DNA of 64,000 nt from Lelliottia amnigena (GTDB lineage Bacteria > Pseudomonadota > Gammaproteobacteria > Enterobacterales > Enterobacteriaceae): positions 1,922,001 through 1,986,000 of the forward strand of contig LR134135.1 of the NCBI GenBank assembly GCA_900635465.1. Direction: 5' to 3'. The position numbers and the translations under genes are program-made. This document shows positions 13,428-22,016 of the stretch, in pieces. The notes below the pieces were generated by a model that worked only from the letters and a program-made list of their open reading frames with translations, had not been told where the DNA came from and made no database searches. Position 1 is the stretch's first letter, and every line of letters begins with the position of its first letter.

Positions 13428-15086
13428 TCAGAATGTTTCCCAGTTTCCGTCTGAGGCCGACGCCGCAGCCGGGCGCAATACCTGCGGTGTTTTGAGATTC
13501 ATCGGACGCGGCGCACTGTTTTGCGTTTGTGCATTCAAACGGAATGCAGCAACCGCCTGGCGCAACTGCTCGGCCTGATCTTCCAGCGCTGCCGCCGCTG
13601 TGGCGGATTCCTGCACCAGCGCGGCGTTCTGCTGCGTCACGCTGTCCATCTGCGAAACGGCCAGACTGACCTGCTCAATACCGCGGCTCTGTTCATCGGA
13701 TGCCGACGCGATTTCGCCCATGATATCGGTCACGCGCGTCACGGCTGCAACAATCTCTTTCATGGTTTTGCCTGCTTCGCTGACCTGTCCGGAGCCGGTA
13801 TTCACGCGGCTGACGGAGTTTTCAATCAACGCTTTGATCTCTTTCGCGGCCTGGGCACTGCGGCTTGCCAGCGTGCGGACTTCACCGGCAACGACGGCAA
13901 ATCCACGGCCTTGTTCACCTGCGCGCGCTGCTTCCACTGCGGCGTTTAGCGCCAGAATATTGGTCTGGAAAGCGATGCTGTCGATAACGCTGGTGATGTG
14001 GGCAATTTGCTGCGAACTGTCGGCAATTTCGGTCATGGTATGAATGACGTTATCGACCACGCGTCCACCCCGATCGGCGGTTTCTGAGGCATTTTTTGCC
14101 AGCAAGGTGGCCTGACGAGCGTTGTCGGAGTTCTGTTTAACCGTGGCGGTCAGCTCTTCCATGCTTGCGGCTGTCTCTTCCAGAGAAGAGGCCTGCTGCT
14201 CCGTACGCGCCGACAAATCGTTACTGCCCGTCGCGATTTCGCCCGCGCCGGTGTAGATCGAGTCGGTGCTACCACGTACCGCGCTGACGGTTGTCACCAG
14301 CGATTGCTGCATCTCATGCAGACCCGCAGCCAGTTGACCCATTTCATTACGACTGTCGATAGAAATGGTGTGGGTCAGATCGCCGCTGGCGATCGTGCGA
14401 ATATGGTTCATCACGCTACGCAGTGGCTTCAGCAGGAGATGCTGTAAACCCATCCAGAACACAATCAGTACGCCGATGACCACCAGGAAAATGGTGCCGA
14501 GCGTCCACTGCATGCTGGTAAAGCTGTTCTGATTTTCCAGAGCTGCAGCTTTGAGCAAGGTATTATTTTCTGCACGCCAGCGCGTGTAGACGGCTTCCAT
14601 GTTGTCCTGGGCCTCTTGTGCATCTAAATCGCCGTACGCCTGATAGTTATCAGCGCTCAGATATTCGATCGACAGTCGCATGACTTCGTGCATCTGGGTG
14701 TATGCTTTCTGCATCTCGGCGTTTAATTCCTGGCTCTGCCCGTTCACCGGTGGCATCTCATGCCATGCGCTGTAATAGGCCTCAGCTTTGCCAAGCGACG
14801 TGCTGGCGTTACCGAGCAGCTTGTTGATCGCCGCCAGAGAAGCGGGGTCGCGCTGATTTTTAAGGTAACGGATCGCAACGCGAGTGACGGTAACGCGCGT
14901 CTTAACCAGCGTATTCACGCTGTCGCTCAGGCTTTCCTGTTGCGCATTGAGATTTCCTGAATTTTGGAAGTTTTGACGATCGTTGCTGACTGCGGAGTAG
15001 AACAAGCCCCCCGTGACGACCTGCAGCAGGCAGAACAGCATAAGTGCAAAAATGATCCCAGTAATTACGTGCAGATTTTTCAGCAT
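13428..15086 (-). CDS. Methyl-accepting chemotaxis protein, Tsr/Tar-like
   Basis: A 552-residue inner-membrane chemoreceptor. The first transmembrane helix is at about residues 7-30, the periplasmic four-helix domain to about 188, the second transmembrane helix at 190-213, then HAMP (214-266) and a long signalling coiled coil. The highly conserved hairpin tip is present (IAFQTNILALNAAVEAARAG). Methylation helices (EQQASSLEETAASMEE) and the C-terminal pentapeptide NWETF, which tethers CheR and CheB, mark it as a full-length major receptor. In the ligand pocket R64, R69 and R73 line up with Tsr/Tar but N68 of Tsr is Thr, so serine specificity is doubtful. A sigma-28 promoter lies upstream. Confidence 0.92.
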   Translation of the reverse strand: MLKNLHVITGIIFALMLFCLLQVVTGGLFYSAVSNDRQNFQNSGNLNAQQESLSDSVNTLVKTRVTVTRVAIRYLKNQRDPASLAAINKLLGNASTSLGKAEAYYSAWHEMPPVNGQSQELNAEMQKAYTQMHEVMRLSIEYLSADNYQAYGDLDAQEAQDNMEAVYTRWRAENNTLLKAAALENQNSFTSMQWTLGTIFLVVIGVLIVFWMGLQHLLLKPLRSVMNHIRTIASGDLTHTISIDSRNEMGQLAAGLHEMQQSLVTTVSAVRGSTDSIYTGAGEIATGSNDLSARTEQQASSLEETAASMEELTATVKQNSDNARQATLLAKNASETADRGGRVVDNVIHTMTEIADSSQQIAHITSVIDSIAFQTNILALNAAVEAARAGEQGRGFAVVAGEVRTLASRSAQAAKEIKALIENSVSRVNTGSGQVSEAGKTMKEIVAAVTRVTDIMGEIASASDEQSRGIEQVSLAVSQMDSVTQQNAALVQESATAAAALEDQAEQLRQAVAAFRLNAQTQNSAPRPMNLKTPQVLRPAAASASDGNWETF

Positions 15087-15125
15087 AAAAAGACGCCCGA
15101 TTGTTGTGCAGAAGTTGCATCATTA

Positions 15126-15152
15126 CTATCGACGTAGTATCCCTAAACTTTA
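15126..15152 (-). promoter_or_regulatory. Sigma-28 (FliA) promoter of the chemoreceptor gene
   Basis: On the minus strand TAAAGTTT, an 11-base spacer, then GTCGATAG. The FliA consensus is TAAAGTTT-N11-GCCGATAA. It lies about 40 bases upstream of the receptor start, so the gene should be co-expressed with class III flagellar genes. Confidence 0.92.
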
Positions 15153-15258
15153 ACTTAACAGTTGCTAAACTAATTTTTGCCTCGCGTAACTTATTGTTCC
15201 CGTGAATACTATTCATCAAATTAAATTTTCTTTCAGTTCGCCGAACAGGAATCAAAAT

Positions 15259-16152
15259 ATGATCAATATCGAAAAAAGCGGCACGTTTACCTTAGGCACA
15301 CGTAGCGTGAAAAGAGTGGGTTATGGTGTGATGCAGCTCGCCGGGCCAGGCGTGTTTGGCCCGCCTAAAAACCATGACGCGGCGCTGGAAGTGTTGCGAG
15401 AGGCGGTGGCGGCTGGGGTTAATCATATTGATACCAGTGATTTCTATGGCCCACACGTCACCAACCAACTGATACGTGAGGCGTTACATCCGTATCAGGA
15501 CGACCTGACGATTGTGACCAAAATCGGTGCACGACGTGGAGATGATGCATCATGGCTCCCTGCATTTTCTGCGCAGGAACTGACGCAGGCGGTGCATGAT
15601 AATTTGCGAAATCTGCAACTGGATGCGCTGGATGTCGTGAATTTACGCATTATGTTTAGCGCTCACGGACCCGCTGAGGGATCCATTGCAGAGCCGTTAA
15701 CCACGCTTGTCGAATTGCAGCGTCAGGGACTGGTGCGACATATTGGTTTGAGCAATGTAACCGCCGCGCAAGTCGCCGAAGCGCAGAGCATCGCCTCGAT
15801 AGTTTGCGTGCAAAACCTTTACAACATTGTTAACCGTGGTGACGATGCGCTGATCGATTCTCTGGCGGAGCAGGGCATTGCGTATGTGCCGTTTTTCCCG
15901 CTCGGCGGGTTTACGCCCTTGCAGTCGTCCGGGCTCCAGGCCGTAGCGGATGAAGTTAAGGCAACGCCGATGCAGGTGGCTCTGGCATGGCTATTGAAAC
16001 GCTCGCCTAATATTCTGCTGATTCCCGGCACCTCGTCGGTTGTACATCTGCATGAAAATCTTGCCGCCGCAGAGCTTGTGCTGTCCGATGAGGTGATGGA
16101 GACGCTCAATGCTCTCGCCTCTTCTGAAGAGAGTCATACGGCACAGCATTAA
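15259..16152 (+). CDS. pdxI: Aldo-keto reductase, pyridoxal reductase type (YdbC/PdxI)
   Basis: NADPH-dependent aldo-keto reductase closely matching E. coli YdbC, shown to reduce pyridoxal to pyridoxine (PdxI). The barrel motifs are clear: SDFYGPHVTN with the catalytic Tyr, TKIGARRG with the catalytic Lys, and the NADP-binding LLIPGTSSVVHLHENLAA near the end. An open frame begins at 15202, but the start at 15259 gives the family N-terminus and has AGGA upstream. The product is 297 residues, slightly longer than YdbC. The gene stands alone, divergent from the chemoreceptor, and prophage remnant DNA begins right after its stop. Confidence 0.9.
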   Translation: MINIEKSGTFTLGTRSVKRVGYGVMQLAGPGVFGPPKNHDAALEVLREAVAAGVNHIDTSDFYGPHVTNQLIREALHPYQDDLTIVTKIGARRGDDASWLPAFSAQELTQAVHDNLRNLQLDALDVVNLRIMFSAHGPAEGSIAEPLTTLVELQRQGLVRHIGLSNVTAAQVAEAQSIASIVCVQNLYNIVNRGDDALIDSLAEQGIAYVPFFPLGGFTPLQSSGLQAVADEVKATPMQVALAWLLKRSPNILLIPGTSSVVHLHENLAAAELVLSDEVMETLNALASSEESHTAQH

Positions 16153-16159
16153 GCGAGTA

Positions 16160-16395
16160 AATGCAAAAAAAGGAGCGCGCGCGGGGAAATAGATGGCCTG
16201 TAAGGCAAAGAACATGCTGGAACTTAAAATCTTCTGCATGACTAAGGCGCAGGCCATACGCGCCCTCAGACCTGGTGGGGCAAAATTTTGCGCGGCGTAG
16301 CGGCGTTTTCAATTTTGCTTGCCATTGGCGAGACGGGTTAATTACCTGAAACGCCGGAGACGGTCAAAGGCCTCAAGCGCGCTGATCACTACTAC
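16160..16395 (+). pseudogene. Decayed 3' part of a P2-type gene D (tail/late control)
   Basis: This stretch aligns base by base with the 3' part of the gpD reading frame at about 22960-23200 in the same window. Shared landmarks are AAGGCGCAGGC, GCGCGGCGTAGCGG against GCGCGGCGTGGCGG, and CCTGAAACGCCGG; overall identity is about 70% by eye. No frame is open, and stops and indels are scattered through it. It begins within 10 bases of the pdxI stop, so an old prophage end abuts that gene. Confidence 0.75.
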
Positions 16396-16574
16396 CGCTC
16401 AAAGAATAAACGCCTTCAAGGGGCCTGATTGTTATGAGAACTCTGATAGGGGGCAGAGGCGCTGAGTCATTCTGCAAGTCGAATACCGCCCCATAATACG
16501 AATCGGGGCGGATCGAATGTGTATGCACTGCTACTCATTGCCACACTCTGCCGGGAAGCAAACGTCAACAACAA

Positions 16575-17411
16575 TCAGAAACTGTATATCACGTTCAAGC
16601 TGCCTGTGGGGGATGCTTTCCGTTGAACAATCGGGCTGTTGCCTGCATCACCCACCAACTGCGTAAAACCTGTTGCGGCAACCACGCTCCAGTCCTGGTT
16701 AAATTTGTGCGTCCAGCCCAAATTCATTGACCAGGCATAAATTCCCGCTCCGACATCATAGGGAGCAAACCCCGATGTGGCAGACTGTGATGAATTCACT
16801 CCGTAGTAAGTCTGCATATAGTCACTCGTCCCCCAACTGCTTGTCAGCGTCATTGTTAAGGTATCTTTCGATGCGCTATAAAGTGGGCTAATAATGCCGA
16901 AATGCAGGGCTGCGCCATTGTCTCTCTCAGTAAACGGCACCTCAGCCTGTAATTGCAAATGGAGCCAGTCGGTCACCTTATACTCCAGACCCATTATACC
17001 AAGAGCCGACCCTTTGATATTGCCCATACCGCGCAGATCGTCACTGCCGTCGTTCAATGAATCGCTGTCAACATCGTGATCCTTACGGCCTGCGCGATAG
17101 CTCAGCGCAGTACTGTAATTCAGGTCACCGATGCTATTGCCGTAACCGATACCCTTCGTGGTACTCACGAAGAACCCATTACGCATCGAGTAATCAAGCA
17201 CAAGCGCCGTCATGACACGGTTTTCATCCGAACCAGAATAGCGTGGCGTAACATTTACGCCTCCTCCCAACGATAAGCCTGTAACTTGCTGGGGTTCTGC
17301 GGCAAGTATTGGGGAAACCAGTAATGCCAGCAGCGCGCCCGGCAATATTTGTTTCAGAGTGCGCCCCGAAAGTGAAGGGAGGAACTGATGACGCAGTTCG
17401 AAGTGTCTCAT
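16575..17411 (-). CDS. MipA/OmpV-family outer-membrane protein
   Basis: A 278-residue protein with an N-terminal signal sequence (hydrophobic core at about 23-36, cleavage after LAA near 38) and a body of amphipathic beta strands ending in aromatic IYSF, the usual outer-membrane barrel signature. The pattern LSLGGGVNVTPRYSGSDE is typical of MipA/OmpV proteins, named for the MltA-interacting scaffold. It is divergent from a two-component system, with candidate response-regulator boxes in the shared 205-base region. It is therefore a likely direct target of that system. The AAGGA site is 9 bases before the ATG. Confidence 0.88.
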   Translation of the reverse strand: MRHFELRHQFLPSLSGRTLKQILPGALLALLVSPILAAEPQQVTGLSLGGGVNVTPRYSGSDENRVMTALVLDYSMRNGFFVSTTKGIGYGNSIGDLNYSTALSYRAGRKDHDVDSDSLNDGSDDLRGMGNIKGSALGIMGLEYKVTDWLHLQLQAEVPFTERDNGAALHFGIISPLYSASKDTLTMTLTSSWGTSDYMQTYYGVNSSQSATSGFAPYDVGAGIYAWSMNLGWTHKFNQDWSVVAATGFTQLVGDAGNSPIVQRKASPTGSLNVIYSF

Positions 17412-17512
17412 TAAAGAAGTCCTTAGGGATTCAACTGATTACGATACAAGCGGTTTAAAACGCCAGAACGCTCAGTTTGAATACACACCCTAAAGTTCTC
17501 ATGAGCCCAAAA

Positions 17513-17531
17513 TGAAGAAATACTGAAGTAC
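17513..17531 (-). promoter_or_regulatory. Candidate response-regulator box on the mipA side
   Basis: TGAAGAAA (17513-17520), three bases, then TGAAGTAC (17524-17531). The repeat period is 11 bases and it is inverted relative to the box at 17574-17592. Tandem half-sites one helical turn apart are typical of OmpR/PhoB-family regulators. Confidence 0.6.
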
Positions 17532-17573
17532 ATACCGGGGATGCAAACCTGATAGATTTCCTGATACCGTTTT

Positions 17574-17592
17574 TTTCTTCAGACTTTCTTCA
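17574..17592 (+). promoter_or_regulatory. Candidate response-regulator box upstream of the two-component operon
   Basis: TTTCTTCA at 17574-17581 is repeated perfectly at 17585-17592, an 11-base period. It lies 25 bases before the response-regulator start. It is the inverse of the repeat on the mipA side, which suggests that the regulator controls both directions. Confidence 0.65.
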
Positions 17593-17616
17593 TTCACTGT
17601 TGATACCTTAACTATC

Positions 17617-18294
17617 GTGAAAATTCTCCTAATCGAAGACGACCTGGATCTTGGCAATGGCGTACGTATTGCCCTTGCAGATCAAGGATTAGACGTCATA
17701 TGGGTTCGCCGCAAAGAGGATGCGCTGCATCAACTTGATGCTTGCGTGCCAGAACTGGTGTTGCTCGACCTGGGACTGCCTGACGGCGATGGCATGAGCG
17801 TGATGACATACTTGCGCCAACAGCTGAAGGGGATCCCCGTCATCATTCTGACCGCACGCGGCACTCTACAGGATCGCCTTTGCGGGCTCGATGCCGGCGC
17901 TGATGACTATCTTGTCAAACCTTTTGTGCTAGCCGAGTTGTTGGCCAGAGTGAGGGCCCTTGCGCGGCGCAGTTACGGTTTCGAGAATGAGATGATAGAA
18001 ATTCGCGGGTTATCTCTCCACGTTCCGACTCGTCGCGTAACAGTGAGCGCGCGGAATGTTGAGTTGACGGCGAGTGAATACACGCTGCTTGAGACTTTAC
18101 TGTTGCGTACCGATCGCGTGATTACCCGAAACTTTCTGGAAGAAAGGATATTCGGGGCAAAAGAGAATATGAGCAATTCTCTGGATGTGCATATGGGTAA
18201 TTTGCGTCGCAAAATTGGTGACGGCTATGTGCGAACGGTGAGGGGAGTCGGGTATGTGATCGATACCGTCCCCATTCAGAAGGGAACGGGTTAA
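17617..18294 (+). CDS. Response regulator, OmpR/PhoB family
   Basis: A 225-residue two-component response regulator starting with GTG. The receiver domain (1-115) has acidic D8/D9, phospho-acceptor D51 in LLDLGLPDGDG, the Thr of ILTARG and Lys of LVKPF. A winged-helix domain (about 128-218) ends with MGNLRRKIGDGYVRTVRGVGY, typical of the OmpR family. The stop overlaps the kinase ATG by one base, so the pair is translationally coupled. It resembles QseB/PmrA-type regulators, but I cannot name an orthologue. The likely targets are its own operon and mipA. Confidence 0.93.
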   Translation: MKILLIEDDLDLGNGVRIALADQGLDVIWVRRKEDALHQLDACVPELVLLDLGLPDGDGMSVMTYLRQQLKGIPVIILTARGTLQDRLCGLDAGADDYLVKPFVLAELLARVRALARRSYGFENEMIEIRGLSLHVPTRRVTVSARNVELTASEYTLLETLLLRTDRVITRNFLEERIFGAKENMSNSLDVHMGNLRRKIGDGYVRTVRGVGYVIDTVPIQKGTG

Positions 18295-19682
18295 TGCGAA
18301 ATTTTTGGTTCCACCTGAGAACCCCTTCGCTCGTACGGCGAATTATCATCGCCCAAATGCTCTTGCTTACGCTGCTTTGGTGTTTTTTTCTGACCTACAT
18401 TTTGTGGGAGGATTTGCGAAGCCCTTCTATGCTAACGGGCAGTAAAACTTACGAAACCATTCAAAAATTGGTTGATCGTTTGGACGATCGTCCGCAGGCA
18501 CGAACGGAGGTGCTCGAAGCATTCAGCCAGGCGTTGCGGGAAGGTTATGGCGGAGGTGAGGATCCCGCGCTGTCAATCAGCCTAATCGTTCGGGAAAATA
18601 AAGAAATAATTTATTCATCTGATGGCGCGCCGACTGGCGTGACAAACGCACGATACGGGAACCTCCAGACTATCGAAAGCGGAGGTCGTTCCTGGACTAG
18701 TCGTACTCTAAAATCAGGGAACTCCGACGTGGAGGTAACATTGATTACCCCTGCCGCAGGCTGGAACTTCTTTATCTACCTGAACTCGCGTGGCTACTAC
18801 ATATTGCCGTTACTGGTATGTATTCCTTTTCTTTTGTTTCCCGCGTGGCTGTCAATCCGCATTGCAATGCGGCCCTGGAATAAAGTGGTAAATGAGATTG
18901 CCTCACGCACGCCAGAAGATCGGTCTCCCTTAAAATTAGTGCCAAAACATAGGGAGCTTCACCAAATGGTGGACGCGATTAATGTATTCCTTACGAGGTT
19001 GCGAGAAAGCACTGAAAGGGAAAGGATTTTCATTGCCGATGCCGCTCACGAGCTGCGTACTCCACTGGCCGCAATGCGCATCAATGTGGAGGCGTTGCAG
19101 TCCTATATAAGCAGCGAGAGCCAACAGGAGTTGCTGGCAGGGATCATTCGTAGCAATAGCCGCGCAGCTCGCCTCGTCAATCAGTTACTGCTGCTAATGC
19201 ACAGCGAGGCGCGCACTGACACTGTCATGGAGCCTGTGCCTCTGACGACGCTCATCCAGGAGCGAATGGCGGAGTTAGCTCCGCTGGCGAGTGAGCGCAG
19301 AATTGAACTTGAGTTTTACTCTGATAATGAAATATGGATTACCGGTGTCAGGGAGCGCCTGATGTCACTCATTGATAACGTAATTGAAAATGCCGTGAAG
19401 TATAGCCCCGAGGGCGGGCGGGTTGAGGTCGTTGTCCGATCGCTCGAGAAATTCACGCAGCTCCGTGTCTCAGATGCAGGGCCCGGCATTCTGCCTGAGT
19501 TGAGGGAACGTGTGTTCGATAGATTTTTTCGCGATCCCAATCAGATACAAACCGGAAGTGGGCTGGGGCTGGCCATAGTCAAAGCGGTTGCGCAGCAACA
19601 CAACAGCAGCGTATGCCTGAGCACGTCTAAAGACGGCGGTTTGATGGTCACTGTTGATTTCCCTACAGATAGTTCCAACTGA
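18294..19682 (+). CDS. Sensor histidine kinase
   Basis: A 462-residue inner-membrane sensor kinase. The first membrane helix (about 16-38) and the second (about 167-190) bracket a ~125-residue periplasmic sensor domain. A HAMP-like linker leads to the H-box DAAHELRTPLAAMR with the phosphorylated His near 253. The N-box (NVIENAVKYSPEGG), G1 (DAGPGI) and G2 (GSGLGLAIVKAV) are all intact, so it should be active. It is coupled to the response regulator by a one-base overlap. The sensed signal is unknown; an envelope cue is likely given the MipA partner. Confidence 0.93.
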   Translation: MRNFWFHLRTPSLVRRIIIAQMLLLTLLWCFFLTYILWEDLRSPSMLTGSKTYETIQKLVDRLDDRPQARTEVLEAFSQALREGYGGGEDPALSISLIVRENKEIIYSSDGAPTGVTNARYGNLQTIESGGRSWTSRTLKSGNSDVEVTLITPAAGWNFFIYLNSRGYYILPLLVCIPFLLFPAWLSIRIAMRPWNKVVNEIASRTPEDRSPLKLVPKHRELHQMVDAINVFLTRLRESTERERIFIADAAHELRTPLAAMRINVEALQSYISSESQQELLAGIIRSNSRAARLVNQLLLLMHSEARTDTVMEPVPLTTLIQERMAELAPLASERRIELEFYSDNEIWITGVRERLMSLIDNVIENAVKYSPEGGRVEVVVRSLEKFTQLRVSDAGPGILPELRERVFDRFFRDPNQIQTGSGLGLAIVKAVAQQHNSSVCLSTSKDGGLMVTVDFPTDSSN

Positions 19683-19742
19683 CACAACACGACTGTCATC
19701 CATACCCATCGGAGGGTATCTACCAGCACAATGGAGTTGAAA

Positions 19743-20150
19743 GTGAAATACTTGGCCCTGGCTACCTTGTTGTTTTCTATATCACTTAGCGGGTGTGCGA
19801 TAACTGTCAGCGAATTAAAGAGCAGCCGATCCTCTTATGACGGTAGTTTTACAAGCATGACAGGACCCTCCGACACCTATCGAACCTTAAGGTATATGGC
19901 ACGGCAGTGCCTGGAATATGAAGCTCTCATGGGAAATCCGGTCATCGTATTAAGCGAGTTTGACGGTGAGCGCAAGGAAGGTGAGATCAATCAAAAGCTC
20001 CTGGCGGAGGGGTTGTTGATTAACAACACGCTAATTGAAATTGAAAGCCAGGATGATGACAAAGCGAAGGTCAGCCTATACACAACCAAGAACATCTTGA
20101 GTACGGGTATCAGGTCGCCAAATATAAGTGATATTAAGCGCTGGGGTTGA
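19743..20150 (+). CDS. Putative lipoprotein downstream of the two-component system
   Basis: A small lipoprotein of about 135 residues. The GTG at 19743 is preferred because GGAG lies 6 bases upstream. An ATG at 19731 would add four residues but has no ribosome site. The signal peptide ends in the lipobox LSGC with acceptor Cys18 (Cys22 from the ATG). The mature part is polar, with no recognised domain. It starts 60 bases after the kinase stop on the same strand and may be the third gene of the operon. The function is unknown. Confidence 0.72.
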   Translation: MKYLALATLLFSISLSGCAITVSELKSSRSSYDGSFTSMTGPSDTYRTLRYMARQCLEYEALMGNPVIVLSEFDGERKEGEINQKLLAEGLLINNTLIEIESQDDDKAKVSLYTTKNILSTGIRSPNISDIKRWG

Positions 20151-20208
20151 CGGTGAAAGAACGTGCTAGCACGGCACGCTTGCCGACAGTGGAAAGGATC
20201 TAAGGATA

Positions 20209-20277
20209 CTCGAGCGGGTCACACGTCCGACTGAGCTCTATATCAATGGCGAGCTGGTGAGCCAATGGGATGAGTGA
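20209..20277 (+). pseudogene. C-terminal end of a P2-type tail-completion gene R
   Basis: A 22-codon open tail ends with TGA at 20275-20277, overlapping the next ATG (gpS) by 8 bases. It includes YINGELVSQWDE. Position and overlap fit the R-S junction of P2-like phages. The body of the gene is absent upstream, so only the end remains. The assignment rests on position more than on sequence recall. Confidence 0.5.
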
Positions 20278-20676
20278 GCTTAAACCTTTTGCCGGGAAGC
20301 TGGCCGAGCTGGTTGGGGCGCAGTCACCGGCGGGACGACGTAAGCTTGCCGCAGAGATTGCGAAAGAGCTGCGTAAATCGCAACAGCAACGGATTAAACT
20401 GCAAAAAGCGCCTGATGGTACACCGTATCAGGCGCGAAAACGTCAGCCGCTTAGGTCAAAGTCGGGGCGAATCAAGCGCGCGATGTTTCAGAAATGCGCT
20501 CAAGTCGCTACATGAAAGTCAGCGGTCGTAATGATGCTGCTGTGGTGGAATTTACCGGCAAGGTACAGCGAATTGCGTGGGTGCATCAGTTCGGACTTAG
20601 GGACCGACTAAGTCCGCATAGTCATTATGTGCAATACACAAAAAGGCAATTACTCGGGTTTTGCGAAGGTAGATAA
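20270..20676 (+). pseudogene. P2-type tail-completion gene S, frameshifted
   Basis: The first frame (20270-20515) reads as the N-terminal half of phage virion morphogenesis protein gpS (MSELKPFAGKLAELVG, QQQRIKLQKAPDGTPY). The C-terminal half (VEFTGKVQRIAWVHQFGLRD, VQYTKRQLLGF) continues in another frame to 20676. The break is near 20495-20510. In P2 this protein helps finish the tail. Here it cannot be made whole. It is part of the P2-like remnant that runs to ogr. Confidence 0.85.
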
Positions 20677-21100
20677 AAAAATTATCAATGATCTTTTATT
20701 AAAACATGTCAGTTAAAGTTGTTGTATCCAATATCATTGGTTTAATTGGCTTAGGGGGCGAGTACTAACGAGGCAGTCGTTTTAGTTGCTGGTTAAGTTG
20801 TTTCATTGTTTATATAGGCCCTGATGTGATGTTAGGGCCGTAAGGTTGATAGGTCGCTAGCTAAGGTTTGCCGTTCTTATTGAGCTTATCAAAGTCGCTA
20901 TCTGATCAATTCCATCGAATGTTGATGGGATTTTGTTATCAGTTAGCATTATATTTGAAAATATAATTTCCTCAAATTTAGCTAAGGTAGTCTCACTGTT
21001 GTCCTTTATTTCTTTTGCATATTCAGCGTAACTCTGTATAAAGCAGCATAAGCTTTTTCTTAGTTCTATTTGGATTACCTGCGCCTTTACTGAGTTGAAA
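20677..21100. other. AT-rich gap between gpS remnant and the cargo gene
   Basis: 424 bases with no credible gene on either strand. The base composition is strongly AT-rich, like the adjacent minus-strand cargo gene and unlike the P2 genes on either side. It therefore probably belongs to the inserted cargo segment. Confidence 0.5.
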
Positions 21101-21922
21101 TTACCAAGTGCAATTTTGAAATAATAAATTTAAAATGAGTGTAATTGATGCGAGTGGTATTATTTTTGCGAAATCCTTGAGCTCAGTAAAGCTAATCTTG
21201 TTAATGTGAAGCCACTCCCACGCAAGAGGCATTGGTATTAGCGCACCAAAAATAAAAAGAATATTTCTCGCCCATTTTAATTCATTTTTCTTTATTTCAC
21301 CAAGTCTGAAAAAACCATCAAAAAGTGAAGCGAAGTTAAAATCTGACTCTTGTTTTCGTAATGCATCGTTTAGTTTTTGAATTCTTATCTCTTTTTCCGA
21401 TATTTCCCTATCCCAATCCTCCTCGATTTTCTTTGATTTATTGACTATATCAACAAAGTCTCTATACGTATTTATATCTTGCGTAAATATAAATCTTTTA
21501 ACTATCCTTATTGGGATTTCTCGGGTGGCAAATAAAATTCTTCTTTTTGAGCCCTCATCAAATCCATCTATTTTATATATGCAGAATAATTTAAAGTTAT
21601 TTGTTACTGTGACCCACTCATCATCAAGCATATCTGATTCAATGGCAAACATATAGCAGGTGGCGAAGACCTTGTTTAAAAACACAGGTACTATACTCGC
21701 CACCTCAATCATTGATAATAATTCGTTTTGATATTTATCAATGCTATACTGGCATTTTTCATCCCATTGAGTTGGGTATTTTTCAAAACTTTCAAAAATT
21801 TCTATTAAAAGGTCATTTCGTTCTTTCCCAAAATCGTTCTCTGGCTCTCTTTCAGATATTTCTTTGCGATAGGTTTGAATGTAGTTAGAAACTTCAGGAG
21901 AAGAAAAAAAGCGTAAGCTCAT
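21101..21922 (-). CDS. Prophage cargo protein with C-terminal membrane segments, unknown function
   Basis: A 273-residue AT-rich gene inserted between P2-type S and V, on the opposite strand to the phage late genes. The first ~160 residues are charged and helical. Residues ~160-200 form a strongly charged coiled-coil-like stretch (KKIEEDWDREISEKEIRIQK). Two hydrophobic segments follow at about 219-238 and 251-270, so the C-terminus is probably anchored in the inner membrane with the bulk in the cytoplasm. I recognise no family. Opposite orientation, foreign composition and a site between phage structural genes are the signs of a lysogenic-conversion (moron) gene. Such genes often act in superinfection exclusion or phage defence, but that is inference. 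No strong ribosome site is seen before the ATG. Confidence 0.75.
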   Translation of the reverse strand: MSLRFFSSPEVSNYIQTYRKEISEREPENDFGKERNDLLIEIFESFEKYPTQWDEKCQYSIDKYQNELLSMIEVASIVPVFLNKVFATCYMFAIESDMLDDEWVTVTNNFKLFCIYKIDGFDEGSKRRILFATREIPIRIVKRFIFTQDINTYRDFVDIVNKSKKIEEDWDREISEKEIRIQKLNDALRKQESDFNFASLFDGFFRLGEIKKNELKWARNILFIFGALIPMPLAWEWLHINKISFTELKDFAKIIPLASITLILNLLFQNCTW

Positions 21923-22016
21923 AGATTTGTTTGACCCCGAGTAGTTAGTTGTTGTGGGAGCGATTGTACAAGTTGAAAAAATTCATGATGCGAAATATTA
22001 GTTGCATTATGAAGTA

